Shown here piece by piece: positions 17,041 through 28,110 of a stretch of 64,000 bases of DNA (the stretch's first letter is position 1; the number at the start of each line of letters is the position of its first letter). Origin of the DNA: Lepas anatifera (Eukaryota; Arthropoda; Thecostraca; Lepadidae). The position numbers were made by a program, and so were the translations under genes. The notes under the pieces are model-generated. The model was not told the origin of the DNA, did not search any database, and was given only the letters and a program-made list of their open reading frames with translations. The DNA lies in assembly GCA_034440635.1 (NCBI GenBank), contig JAOTON010001683.1, positions 547,001 through 611,000 on the forward strand. The letters are read 5' to 3'.

Positions 17041-17128
17041 GTAGACTTTTCGAGAACGCGCCGAGATTTGAACCTGGGACCCATGGCTCGGAGGCAGACA
17101 CCCTCCCACGGAACCACGCCAGTCCCCC
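17041..17128 (-). repeat. tRNA-like SINE head (minus strand)
   Basis: Reading the minus strand, a degenerate head is followed by a B-box-like GGGTCCCAGGTTCAAATC at about 17066-17083. It abuts the F1 element that begins at 17135. The tail typical of the other SINEs is not seen, so it is a truncated or different SINE. Confidence 0.45.
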
Positions 17129-17134
17129 TCAGTC

Positions 17135-17293
17135 CAGTAGCAGATTCAGGACAACATTTGAGGGGGGAGCTAGCTAGGGGCTCGAGCCTTCCCAGCTATT
17201 GCCTCGGAACAGCCTCCGGCTAGGTACCAACTATAGCCACTTTGACATTTCGAGGGGGCTTGAGGCCCATAGTCCCCCTTGTATCCGCCACTG
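17135..17293 (+). mobile_element. hAT-like MITE, family F1
   Basis: Ends are CAGTAGCAGATTCAGGAC and TGTATCCGCCACTG. The core 'TTGCCTCGGAACAGCCTCCG' and 'CTTTGACATTTCGAGGGG' are conserved. No convincing 8-bp flanking duplication is seen. Confidence 0.8.
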
Positions 17294-18540
17294 CCCCTAT
17301 CATAGGCAGCGGACGGGGGGGCCACCGCACTGCCTGAAGTAAGACACATTAGTTCAAGGCGATGACTGGAAAGAAATGGGTGAGAAAGTACATGGTGTCG
17401 TTCTCCCCACTTCCGGACCATTTTCCGGTTCAGTCCCCTACATTTTTTGGCGGGAAGCGGCTGGAAGAGACAAGGGGCCGTCCATAAAATACGTAAAGGC
17501 TGAGCTGGCAACAGCGTTCTCAAACACTATACAAGGGCGTCGAAAAGCGTTACATTGGGGAGGGAGATGGGTTAAAAATTACAACAGAATTACATAAATT
17601 ACAACAGAAATTACAACAGAATAAGGTACAGAATACAGGTAAATTACAACAGAATATGCGGTGCGTCATTTATAGAAGCCTCTTAAGGACAATAAAACCT
17701 TGGAAGATGTTGAGAAAACGCCAGACAAATCATCGCGTCCAGATATCTGCAGGGTCCTGCACCTTGCAATTCTTGGTGATTACCGAACAAACTACAGGCT
17801 ACGAAAGCCTGAATTCTTCCCGTTGCATCCAGCGCAATGGGAATATTTAATTACACCCTCCAAGCGGCGGCGCTTCGGATACCGATCTGCCTGTGATCTT
17901 CACTATTGGGTTTCCAAAGGGGAGGCCAAAACCCATCCGCCGTCCCAACAATGAGACAATTCACTATAAAGTTGTAAACAAACGTATAATTCTTGTTTAA
18001 CGAAGACAATGGAACAATATTGGATCGAGTGCTGTAGTTTCACCCTGGATCATCAGGAGGAGGGAGGCGTTAACCCGTTCCCGCTTTTGATGGCAATTAG
18101 TACTGCCTATGTAAAACCCCCTTCACAATGATAACTCGCGAGTAAGCAACACATGCTGCCACATCGACCATGGAAAATGGCAGCCTACGTCTTTACAATT
18201 ATCCAGAGATGGATTGGAAAAACTGCAAGGAGGCTATAAAACAACGCCCGTCAAGAGGCTGCCCGAAACCGAGACACATACGTGTGGGAAACTCACATGC
18301 TTCGCGCCGAGACGTTCCCCGCCGCTCTCCAAAACCACGCCGAATCAAACTGACACAGCTTACCAACAATCTCCAAGCACAAATCCGTTCAACACAACAG
18401 CCAACACCTCCACAGTTCAGTCGCCCTAGCGTTACGAAACACCGCCACTCCTCTACACAGCGCGCGTGCACCGAGTGTGGGGAAGGAACTGCCTACGAGC
18501 GGGCAACCGGTCGGATCGCTTAGTTCCCGTCGCTACCGCT
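17294..18540. other. Mostly unassigned; contains a CCGTCCATAAA end motif
   Basis: A GGGCCGTCCATAAAATACGT motif at 17475-17494 resembles the terminal repeat seen near 28690 and may be one end of a decayed element. An AC-rich stretch with repeated ATTACAACAGAA lies at 17578-17655. The 117-aa plus-strand frame at 18170-18523 has no domain and is doubtful. Confidence 0.4.
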
Positions 18541-18671
18541 AGGTGGCTAGGGCGGTGAACTGACTACAACGGCGGCATCGCGCGAGGGATAGAGGCGAGG
18601 AGGTAGAGAGTGGAGGAGGAGGCAGTGAGAGTGGCGCTGACCCGCAAGCATAATCGCAAGAGGTGCTAACC

Positions 18672-18721
18672 ATGTCTTCGTCTAATGTCGCTCACACATT
18701 GTGTCTTAACCAGACTCCAAG
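18672..18721 (+). CDS. Candidate first coding exon
   Basis: An ATG at 18672 in a good context (AACC before it) opens a 50-nt frame reading MSSSNVAHTLCLNQTP plus two bases, ending exactly at a strong 5' splice site AAG|GTGAGAG (intron would start at 18722). It is preceded by purine-rich, CG-containing sequence (about 18540-18660) that could be a 5' untranslated region. The next exon was not located, so phase and product cannot be checked. A chance match to the donor consensus remains possible. Confidence 0.3.
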
Positions 18722-19210
18722 GTGAGAGAGTTCCTGACGAAGTTTCCAGCACTGGAGGTAAAACATGACCGCACAAGGACAGAGCCACCTTGCCCTGATT
18801 TTCCTGGAAGTCATTCCGGAATCCGCGAGGCACGTGCAAACATTCCTAATCAACCGCTACCGGCGCGGAGCGAGGTCACACCCAGGCAGTTACTGTCAAT
18901 GGAGCGGGGTCTTGAGACTTGGAAGGGCCGGTGGCAGTAAAAGTGATGCACCAACAACAACATGGACAAAGGCAGCGATATTCATGGACAGCTTGTGGTC
19001 AGTTTGGCCTGTAACTTCGGCGTCCAAAAGCAGTGAACAGTGGCCAGCTCACTTCTGCCCCTCACCACCTCGGTTTCATGTCTCCTTTAATTCAAACACT
19101 TCGAAATCGACGAAAAGCTGCTTCACTCTATTCACAAGATGGACAATATCAACTTCAATCGGTTGTCCACCCCTGCCACGCCCCGTCAGCCAGGCTAGCG
19201 ATCATCAGAA
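18722..19210. other. No recognisable feature (possible intron)
   Basis: A 301-aa plus-strand frame (18765-19670) spans this region but continues through the MITE at 19211-19415 and has no domain, so it is judged a chance frame. Confidence 0.4.
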
Positions 19211-19415
19211 CATAGGCGGATGCAGAGGGGGTAGGCGACCCCTCAAATGTCACTTCCCACTCCCCCACAGGATCACAGGATACAAAAATCAACGCCCACC
19301 GATAGAATTTTGCGCCCACCTGATAGGTTTTTCCGGTCAAAAGTGGCGCCCCCTGGTCCGGATGGCGGCTCTCCCCGGAAAGGTGCTCCCATTGGCAATC
19401 CTGGCTCCGCCTATG
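19211..19415 (-). mobile_element. hAT-like MITE, family F2 (reverse)
   Basis: Ends are CATAGGCGGATGCAG and CTGGCTCCGCCTATG. The interior has the reversed F2 signatures ('GCGCCCACCTGATAGG', 'AAAAGTGGCGCCCCCTGG'). Flanks CATCAGAA (19203-19210) and CACCGGAA (19416-19423) match at 6/8. The shorter length than the 288-bp copy at 48227 reflects internal loss. Confidence 0.85.
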
Positions 19416-21535
19416 CACCGGAAACGACTCCTGTGCCAGCCACTCTCGAGGGCGAGGGCACATTCCTCTCATGATTCCATGGGTCATGGAAAGCGAATCA
19501 CTTTTCAACAGCAAGGAACAAAATTCACGAAAAGTAATAAACCAAAAGCTCCTGCGTTTCGGCCCCAAAGTTGTGTAAAGCTCAATCATATTCCCACGTG
19601 GGCAAAATCAGCGTTGTGGCGCCACGCTGACGTCATTGAGGGGCCGGCCGTAATTGGTGGGCGGGACTGAGCTTCGGTTATGGTTGGTAGCCATGAGTCA
19701 GCCTTATGAACGGTCTCCACCTGTTCTGTCTCACAGTCGACGTCTATCGCGAAGGACGCCGGTCACATCATCCTACCTGTGAGATTCACCTTTGCGTATT
19801 TTGCTCTTCCTTGAAACGCTGCCGACAGTTTGGCTCTGCCTTGAGAAGAAGGCAGAAAAGCCAGTGTCGAATGGACAGATCTGCCCAGAACTGGCGATTT
19901 TAGAACACAAAAAATTATAAATACGGTTTTTCAAAATGAATTCAACTCATAAAAAAATCTGCAATGTTCCATTATTTCGGCATTTCTAAACTTGACCCTA
20001 TTTAGTAGCACTAGCGTTTTCAAATAAGCTCCATATATTCCAACTCGGAATCGACCGCCTATAGAGGGAAACCTGCCGAGTGGGAGTGCCCACTGGATTC
20101 ATTCACGTGGCGGCGAGCCATGAGTCATAGCGCGTCGACAGCCACACCTGCCAGCTCGCACAACCTACGCCGAACATGGTCAACACACAAAGAACGACGA
20201 CGGTGGCCGAAGCCGGCAGGGGCGGAGCCAGGGAGCTCGGGAAGGGAGGTCAGGCTGTTAACGATGGACGAGGAGCGCAAGTTGTAATTCCGGCCCTGCC
20301 GGATGTTTGCACAGTTTAGGATGTTTGGATAAAACGGCGGATACCGATGGGAAACCAAAACGGACAAACACCCAACTGACTAAAAACTCTTCCAACTCCT
20401 TCCGTTAATCGTTTCTGAAACAAGCGAATATGTGTTTTTGTCGCTTTCTCTCTTTTCTTTCTGCGCTTCCAAGCCTCTGACCCAAAGCTCATCTGACGAA
20501 GTTCTAGATGGCAAGCTTACTTTACCTTTCGCCCCTTCCCCCTCAACACGCCCCTGACTACGCCACTGGCGGTCAGTCAATACAAGCTTGCCAAATGAGC
20601 CAAAGAACGTAAAAAAACGCCAGAACCGTGCGGGAATGTTCCTTTGTCACCGAAGGTCATGATGCTGAGACATCCCGACGAAAAGCGATGTTTCAGGGAA
20701 GAACGATCACAAAAAAATGGAGCCAGAATCTGCTGCCAGATTCGATGTGGTTTCTAAAACGAAATACCAATATACAGATATGGCATGCCTAGAAGAATGA
20801 AGGAAAACAAAACTGCGAGAGAGCAGAGCCAGGAAGACACTTACACGGACATATTAAACGTAACAGGAAAAAACTTTCTCAGCGGCGGCGGTTTTTCTGC
20901 CGGATCACCAAGAAAAAAACTGTGTTTTCAAGGTATCGTTTTGCTTGGTAAGGCCACAGCGATGCCACCGGGCACCAAGCCCGTGGACCAGTGACGTCAC
21001 CCCGGTGGAATTTCAGTCGCACCCATAACGTTGCAGTGATATTTACGACACCAACACATTAACAGTGTCTTACCCAAAAACTTAAGGTGCAATGTAAGGC
21101 AAGGCTACCGGTGAAACGTTACTTTTGAAACGTTACTTCTTACACAGCTTGTAGTAAGTTCCCTTGTGCCAATTAACGTACAACAAAATTAGACCATTGG
21201 AAAGAGAACTGCCAAATGAAAAGATCTGGCAGCTCTCTACACAGAAATAGAAGAACCCCGTCATCTGCCATCTGAAGATCTGTCACGCAAATGTTCACTA
21301 ATGAAACTGCGATCCGACGGCCCCTGTCTGTAAGGATACTTTTATTGGCGAAACGAATTAGTTGAAGACTCACCGGGACTTCGTCACAGAAGCAATGAAG
21401 TTCAAAGCCTCGTCCTAACCTAAGAACATTTCGCGTCATCGCCACTCAGCCTCCGCCTTCACGACAATACAATCATCGCCCTACACTTGTCAACCAATAA
21501 AACAGCGTCTCCAAAACCAGTCCTTCATCTTCATC
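19416..21535. other. No confident feature; possible MITE ends
   Basis: CAGGGGCGGAGCCAGGG at 20217 and GACTACGCCACTG ending at 20568 look like hAT-type termini facing each other 350 bp apart, but flanks do not match, so one element is not proven. Nothing else is recognised. Confidence 0.35.
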
Positions 21536-21539
21536 AGCT

Positions 21540-21600
21540 TCCCGGGTATATCCCGGGTACATCCCGGGGAAATTTCATCAGAATCCCAAGTGCATCCCGA
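21540..21600. repeat. Short ATCCCGGG(G/T)A minisatellite
   Basis: Repeats of 'TCCCGGGTATA', 'TCCCGGGTACA', 'TCCCGGGGAAA' and a decayed 'TCCCAAGTGCATCCCGA' follow each other. Confidence 0.65.
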
Positions 21601-22265
21601 TCAGACATCTGACGCCGTTTAACCCCGGGAGCGATAAGGCCCGAAACGTCTCAGAGGTTCGATACGGTAGATAAAGACTTACGGACCACCGAAGACGCCG
21701 CCAATGACAGTGTACTGAACTTTAAAGTACTATCAGGATCCTTCCGACGCATAAAAACTGCGATAGATAGTACAGATCACAAAATAATAACATGATGAGA
21801 TTTCAAATCTTTAGCCGTTCTTCTGACACGATTGAAATTTTGACGAGTTTCTTGGCTTGTGATTATTATGGCAACGTCATGGTCCACTGCCTGGCTCGTC
21901 CGAAAATAGAGCGTAATGAAACCAGCTCATATATCAGGGGTAACTGTGCCAACAAAAGACTGTCACTCTTTAACATATCAAGACATGTGTTCAACCCCCT
22001 CAGGCAAGTTTCTAGCAACGCCCCTGCCAGCGCAGTCCTGAAATACCTTACTCAATACCTCGGCAGCACATCCCGACACTACTCAATAAGAGCGCCCTCC
22101 ATCACCGCTGGTCGCCAACTTGGGCTGAAGTAATACCGGCCTCATTTCGGCCAATCAAGTAGTTTCATTACGGGGAGGCTAGGGTGTTGTCCCTCTCCTT
22201 CTCCCCTCCCCCTTTGGTGAGCGGAGGGGGATTACAGTGTCTCCAGAAGGTATCGATCAGGGGGA
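21601..22265. other. No recognisable feature
   Basis: A 113-aa plus-strand frame (21792-22133) has no recognisable motif and no splice context that stands out. Confidence 0.35.
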
Positions 22266-22267
22266 GG

Positions 22268-22269
<2 letters not shown>

Positions 22270-22313
<44 letters not shown>

Positions 22314-22418
22314 GAGAGAGAGAGAGAGAAAGAGAAAAGAGAGAGAGAGAGAAAAGAGAGAGAAAGAGAAAAGAGAGAGAAAGAGAAAGAGAGAGAGAGA
22401 GATAGAGAGAGAGAGAGT
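22270..22418. repeat. (GA)n microsatellite
   Basis: About 150 bp of GA dinucleotide with GAAA interruptions. All open frames here (Arg/Glu or Ser/Leu runs) are artefacts of the repeat. Confidence 0.97.
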
Positions 22419-22565
22419 CATTGCAGAATACACCATAGTCAATTTCCGAAACAAAGCACCCACAAAGCCGAAAGCAGAATGCAATATTTAAGTCAATTTC
22501 CCCAAAAAATCTGTGGTTCAAACCACTGAGCCGTACAAGAGTTCGTAGTCACCTTTCAATCCTGC

Positions 22566-22630
22566 ATGTACCCGTGAGCAAACCCCACCTTTTGCCCGTG
22601 AGCAAACCCCACCTATACCCGTGAGTAAAG
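22566..22630. repeat. About 24-bp tandem repeat, 3 units
   Basis: CCCGTGAGCAAACCCCACCT occurs twice in full, followed by CCCGTGAGTAAAG, with short variable spacers. Confidence 0.8.
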
Positions 22631-23289
22631 TTTATCAACCCCTGGGAGAACGCAGATCTAACATATTACCGTTTCTCACACCGCAACTTTCCCTGCCAGC
22701 CGACCAGATGGTTCACAGACCAACAGCTAAAATACAATCGCAATCGAAATTCCGCACTGTTCAGGACCCCCAAATTCTACAGCGGGCTAGATATGATGCC
22801 TAGCAGGCGCGATTCAGTCAATTTCCGCAGGGTGTATTGGAAGGTTTATGGTGATTTAAAAACTTGTTAGATATTAGTTAACTTCTCAGGGACCCTGACT
22901 TGCGACAGGGAGCCCCAGCTAGTCACCAGGGACACATATCGCCGCAAAAAGGCCACATGCGCTTCAGCTGCATCTACACACCTCACAGCAGGGCACTTTG
23001 GGCCGCCGGACACAACATGGCGATCGAGGGGCACTTCTGCACCGATGAAGGGGCACGCGCCCTCTGTGCCCCCTTGGATGCGTCTCCGGCCTATTATGAC
23101 ACATTATGATCGTAGTTTTAGCATGCTGCAACTTCCCTCAGTGAGCAGTCAACCACAGCGTCGCAAAATAGCTTTCATTTCAGCTACTTGAATCGCCCCC
23201 TGGCATAGTCACAGAACGTCACTGAACATGACAAGACAGACAGTAAATTGTTTATCCGTGCAGTTCGCGCTTTTAATCATCATGTCAGC

Positions 23290-23577
23290 ACGTATCCTTC
23301 CATCGACCCTTTTATCTCTACTTTCACATCGTTTAAATCCTCCATCATTAAATATCTTAGGGATCATCCGTTTTAGTGAAGTCATGGTTTTAGGATTTCA
23401 CTGTTTTATAGCAGCTTTTAATATCTACATGCTTATTTGAATCTAATGCTTCTGCGGTTGTAACTGTATATGTGACATGAGTTCATCATCTCTTGTAAAT
23501 ATTCATGTATTGTTTTATCAATCCTGATAATCCTGTTGCTTATATATACTGAATAAATACAAAATACAAATTCCGCC
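23290..23577 (+). mobile_element. Possible non-LTR retrotransposon 3' end
   Basis: AT-rich 3'-UTR-like sequence ends with TATACTGAATAAATACAAAA, a polyadenylation-signal-like tail typical of LINE 3' ends. No reverse-transcriptase frame is readable above it. It could instead be the 3' UTR of a host transcript on the plus strand. Confidence 0.4.
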
Positions 23578-23713
23578 GGGCCAGGTAATTGAAACAGCCG
23601 CCGTCGGCCTCGACACCTAACGTGAATCAGCTGAGTGAGGTCTCCCGTGCAGGTTGTTCGTCACGCCGCGTTACGGCCACTGCGGGTTGCCCTCGAACAC
23701 CGAATCCTTGGAG

Positions 23714-23872
23714 CAGTGGCGGATCCAGGACTTCATTTCTGGGGGGCTAGAGGGTTCGAGCCTCCCCCGACATTGTCTCAGATCAGCCTCCACTTATCTA
23801 TTAACTAAAGACACTCGGACATCTCGGGGTGAGGCTTGAGCCCCCCAGCCCCACCCCTTGTATCCGCCATTG
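23714..23872 (+). mobile_element. hAT-like MITE, family F1, perfect TSD
   Basis: Ends are CAGTGGCGGATCCAGGACTT and TTGTATCCGCCATTG. Both flanks read CCTTGGAG (23706-23713 and 23873-23880), a perfect 8-bp target-site duplication. This is the clearest F1 reference copy in the window and shows its true ends. Confidence 0.95.
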
Positions 23873-24056
23873 CCTTGGAGATAATCCACCAGGCCACATC
23901 CTGACCACGAGGCATATTTTCCGGGACGCTATTAGAACCTTCGTCTTGGTTCTAATCAGACGCTGGCCACCATATCCTGTTGTAGCCAGGGACGTCGCCA
24001 AAGTGGGAAGTACCCCCCAGTTCCTGAAAAATGGGCGTCTCCCCAATGTTGGTTGA

Positions 24057-24545
24057 TATAATAATCAATCATTTTAGGATGAAAACACAAAAATTCTGAG
24101 CTTGGGGGACACTGAGGTTCTTTTTGCTATTTCCATGAGGCTACAACGCTGCTTAATATGAAAATATGCTGTTTTCATACTCGGCTGTACACATGTACAA
24201 AGAACTTCCCCAGGCCATCCGCCAACACGGCCTGGGAAGATTCAAGTGCGAGCTGAAAAGGCACGTGATTGAGACGCGGCGACAGAATCGTGGAACAAGG
24301 TGAAGTTTAGGGTTTGCTTTCAGTGACCACTTTGTATTGTCTTATCGGTATTTTATATTAATGTTTCAGATATTTTAGCATCATTTTCCTATCAACCATT
24401 TCGACATGTGTGTATGCGTCAATGTTTGACATGCGCGATTGTTTTACATCCCTCATCCATTTTATTTTACCCTTTACGACTCGAGGCGTAGAATAGCCGT
24501 GCGGTGTATGGAAACGTCTTACAATATCCAATAAATAAATAAATA
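24057..24545 (+). mobile_element. 5'-truncated non-LTR retrotransposon (LINE) 3' end
   Basis: A frame ending in TGA at 24301-24303 reads ...SYSAVHMYKELPQAIRQHG and then LGRFKCELKRHVIE. The pattern Y-x-LP-x-x-IR followed by F-K-x-x-L-K is the familiar C-terminal end of LINE reverse-transcriptase proteins (CR1/L2/Jockey-like). A stop at about 24154-24156 closes the frame upstream, so only about 49 codons remain open. A 3' UTR of about 235 bp follows, ending in CCAATAAATAAATAAATA, a repeat-type LINE tail. The true 5' limit of the insertion is uncertain. It is a dead copy. Confidence 0.7.
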
Positions 24546-24659
24546 TGGCAAAAGCGTTGTTACGCCCTCTCTGGAAGAGTCAAAATGGCGAAGTGGACAT
24601 GTGCTTTTGTTAGTAGTCCTAGTCCAGCCCCTCTCCCGGAGCTGCAAAAGGCGAGTCTG

Positions 24660-24950
24660 TGGTGTGACGTCACACACCCGCCCATCCAGACTGTATCAAG
24701 GGTGTGTCAATACTGTCTAGAACATTCCAAAACGGAAAACCATATTAAAAAAACAGAATGCCGCATTTCTACATTTGCAACGTAATTTCATGTCCAGTCT
24801 TCTCTAGCATTTGCTAGCAAGTATCACAAAATTTGTGGAATATTTTCAGCAGATCCAGCGGCAGAAAGATCCCATTCGCGCCTGTGTGACGTCACTCAGA
24901 TATGTAGGAATCTCTCTTGAACATACCTTCAAATAAAACTATCTTGGCGT
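24660..24950 (-). repeat. CRE-containing dispersed repeat, copy 1
   Basis: TGACGTCA occurs at 24665-24672 and 24887-24894. From 24886 the sequence 'GTGACGTCACT' ... 'AGGAATCTCTCTTGAACATA' 'CCTTCAAATAAA' matches the reverse complement of 32040-32105 closely, showing that the two loci are copies of one repeat. The class is unknown. Confidence 0.6.
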
Positions 24951-25630
24951 CTGGCCCCTCCCCCGTTTAGAACTGCGTGGCTCAGCCTTTGATCCGAGCA
25001 GCGAAGCATCAAGACTCGGAACACCTCCATCTCGTCCAACCACACCCTCTCAAGAACGACACTGCGGCATCGATGACAAACTTTGCACGCCCAGAATACA
25101 CCGCACCAAACTCAGCCAATGTAACAGAAGCACTACGGCGGCAGACACTGACTGACAGGGGCGATCCAGAACGACAAGCGGACATTAATAAAATACAACA
25201 CTCTGCGCTGGCTAATTCCTAAAAGAGTGGGCATGTTGTCGGCACATGCCGTTTCCTTCTCTTTTGCGCCCCTGCTGCCGACAGGTGGACATTCTGTGGG
25301 AACCCACTCGGCGGCGGAAAAGACACCCGGGAGGGAAATTCATCACAGCGGCGCAGCGATTGCACAGGAGATGCCATTTTCGCAGCCAGATATGCCAGAG
25401 ATGCCGTTTTGAGGCCGGGTGATGCAGTCTCTTGAATATGAGAGGATTCGCTAGCAAGTTTTGCTTTTGAATGGAGTGTTCAAATGTAAGTATACGGCAC
25501 CTGGGATATACAATGTAAGAAGCTTTTCTAGTATGTGCGCTCTTACGGCAACTACAGATGCAGAGAAAAACTGTAGGGGTCTTAAAACAGCGCAAGGGTC
25601 AATAACAATCTTTTCGAATATCACGCTCAC
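24951..25630. other. No recognisable feature
   Basis: Frames of 61-127 aa overlap on both strands. None carries a recognisable domain. Confidence 0.4.
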
Positions 25631-25634
25631 AGTT

Positions 25635-25784
25635 GCAAGTTTTGGGGGTTTATTGAGGTACCCAATTCCCAATGGTTACGGTACCAATACCGCGTCCCCA
25701 ACTTTTCCCTGTTGGAAGGTTTCCGAGCAGTCAGATTGCTCCTTATTCATGGAGTCGGGCGTGTTTCGAACCCAGGCCAGCCGC

Positions 25785-25786
<2 letters not shown>
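25635..25786 (-). mobile_element. Degenerate tRNA-derived SINE
   Basis: On the minus strand a B-box-like GGGTTCGAAACACGCC lies at about 25758-25774, and the body shows the family pattern 'CCAACAGGGAAAAGTTGGGG', comparable to 'CCAACAGGGTGAGAGTTGGC' in the copies at 518-694 and 27922-28100. The head region runs directly into the microsatellite at 25787. Confidence 0.55.
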
Positions 25787-25869
<83 letters not shown>

Positions 25870-26062
25870 CAGAGACAGAGACAGAGACAGAGATAGAGAC
25901 AGAGACAGAGACAGAGACAGAGACAGAGACAGAGACAGAGACAGAGACAGAGACAGAGACAGAGACAGAGAGAGATAGAAGAGAGAGAGAGAGAAGAGAG
26001 AGAGAGAGAAGAGAGAGAGGAGAGAAGAGAGAGAGAGAACGAGATAACGAGAGAGAGAGAGA
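25787..26062. repeat. (GA)n / (GAGACA)n compound microsatellite
   Basis: Pure GA for about 62 bp, then about 20 hexamers GAGACA (25850-25970) with one GATAGA variant, then interrupted GA. Apparent Arg/Glu/Thr proteins across it are artefacts. Confidence 0.97.
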
Positions 26063-26677
26063 AATTTTCACACCACCCCGCATCCACTCTGCAAACTTGC
26101 GCTAAGAACGCTTCATAGCAGAACCTTCAAATAGTCCCCGACCTTCATAACTCACGATTGCGCATCTGGCGCGAATACGTGAGAAGCCTCAGAACGTATT
26201 CGGTGTCTGGTACGTTTCAGCTAGCCGTCAAGAAGAAAGACTTTGTAGTCCGTTTGTAGAAACGTTCACCGACTGAACTACCTACTCATATGCGCGTTTT
26301 CCGCATATGGTTGCGCGTTTTGGTGCCTGTATGTTTTATGTATCGCTTACTGCAAATATACTGTATGGATCTATACATCCCCGGTAATACCCTTAGTACA
26401 ATATCCACAATATCTCATATACCCCGATAATAGCGAACATCGGATCACCGGCATATGATTCCTGCCGGAATCGGATTATCCAGCTTTACACGAGTAAGGC
26501 TCCCCGGATTACGTCAGCTCGGCCTGAAGCCACATGGACGTCATCAATACCTTAGTCTCGGAGCTGACGTCTGACTACGCCGGGATCCACACATGTGTGC
26601 AGAGGTCCCGACACCCCCGCCGCCTGAGGCAGGGGGTTCTTATCTCCTTGGGGGTGTCCGGGCATCCCCAATGAAAC
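26063..26677. other. No recognisable feature
   Basis: No gene seen. A GGGCATCCCC context near 26660 resembles sequence at 38680 (GGGATGCCCGGGCACCCC), possibly ends of a decayed repeat. Confidence 0.35.
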
Positions 26678-26761
26678 GGGGTGTGGATTTATATCTTCTT
26701 CGGTGTTTATTCTGGGAGTCGGGGTATGGATTCATATCTTCTTGGGTGTTTATTCAGGGAG
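26678..26761. repeat. Tandem duplication, 42 bp x 2
   Basis: 'GGGGTGTGGATTTATATCTT' with 'GGTGTTTATTC' is followed by 'GGGGTATGGATTCATATCTT' with 'GGTGTTTATTC'. The units differ at a few positions. Confidence 0.85.
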
Positions 26762-27911
26762 TTTTTAACTGGTATTAGCTAAAGATCAGCTAAGGCCCGG
26801 GCACGCCCAGTGAAAGGTCGGAGCAGTGTTAAATAATTCTTTAGATTTTCATCCAAAAAACTTGAAATCATTTTTAACGAGTTTTATAAGCCTGTGGGTG
26901 GGAAGGCTAAAGCATAATTTTGGTTGGAATGCCCCTCAGGTACTATGGATTTTGGAATTGTTTAAAATTTGGTTACCCAAAAGTTGCATTTTCAAAAGTC
27001 CACGCCAGTGACCTGAGGTTGGAACTAGTAGCTGGAATAAAACTGCCTGCGGCGATTCCATCATACCGCGCCATTTTTGCGCCGGGTTTGCACCGCCCCA
27101 ATGACTTTAAAAATACTGAGTCAACAATTGTTCAGCTTTACATTATAAAAACCCGTCGAACATGAGATGAATAAGCTTTAAAAAATGACAGTGACAGACA
27201 TGGATACGGCAATTGTTTTAAAAAAGCATTATCCAATACAGTATCAATAACAAATCAGCATAAAAATACACCACAAACGATACAATCAAACGTAATGTAC
27301 CAGCCTTTCTGCTGGGGCGACTGCAGACAATCCTTCTCACGCGCACAGCTTGCAGTGAAACTTTCTTGACTGGAATAGCATCATCTGGCACCGACCCAAC
27401 CACCTGTTGCGAATGCTGAGTTTGCCCTGGAGGCATGTGAACTGGCTACGAGTCAAGCGGTTTGCGTTACTTCGTCCGGGGGAGTGGTCTAAGCCGTTAC
27501 ATATGGTGTACTGGAGGCTAGGTCTGAACGATGTGTAGGTGAGTGATACAATTGACTCGGGCTCAAGCTAACTCAGACTAGTTCTTGATTTCAATGGAAG
27601 AGCATAAAGGGAGTGTATTGAGTGAGAAGGGCGCAATTACCTAACGACAGTTCAGGGAGTTAGCTAAAACAAGACGAGCGCTCGAACTCACGGATGTCGG
27701 GGGGGATCAGGGCTAGATCGAAAAATCGGAGCCTCACTCAAATCTGGAGTAGCGAGGAAGACTTTCACATAAAAATCCAACAACCAACGCAGCAAAAAAT
27801 AATAATAAAAAATCTGGGCAGACCATCTTTCTTTTCTCCAGTGCCTACTAGGGCCACTGGGTGGAAATTCATATATAAAAATATGTTCAGCGAGTGGAAA
27901 ATTAAAACAAG
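26762..27911. other. No recognisable feature
   Basis: About 1.1 kb with short frames only. Nothing matches the repeat families described here. Confidence 0.4.
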
Positions 27912-27921
27912 TAAGATATTG

Positions 27922-28100
27922 CTAATAATAATTGTGGGGGTTTAACGACGCACACAAACTGCTAGCGTTATCCAAGCGTCATCGTCAACTCTCACCCTGT
28001 TGGGAGGGATTTGGGGGTATCAGATCAATTCATTCAGAGGCTTTGTCGAGACTGGTGGCTCAGGGGATTTTGATGCTATCCTCTGAGTCACCCAACCCAC
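27922..28100 (-). mobile_element. tRNA-derived SINE with 10-bp TSD
   Basis: The minus strand shows the decayed head, the 'CCCAACAGGGTGAGAGTTGA' body motif and the tail GTGTGCGTCGTTAAACCC. TAAGATATTG is found on both sides (27912-27921 and 28101-28110), a perfect 10-bp target-site duplication consistent with LINE-type integration. The promoter B box is largely lost. Confidence 0.8.
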
Positions 28101-28110
28101 TAAGATATTG

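Noticed and set aside
18765..19670. 301-aa plus-strand open frame
   Set aside because: It continues straight through the F2 element at 19211-19415, has no domain, and its residues are what the repeat encodes by chance.
20217..20568. 350-bp hAT element with CAGGGGCGGAGCC and TACGCCACTG ends
   Set aside because: The ends belong to different-looking families and the flanking 8 bp do not match, so a single element is not supported.
25461..26105. 214-aa Arg/Glu/Thr-rich frame
   Set aside because: Most of it is the translated GA/GAGACA microsatellite.
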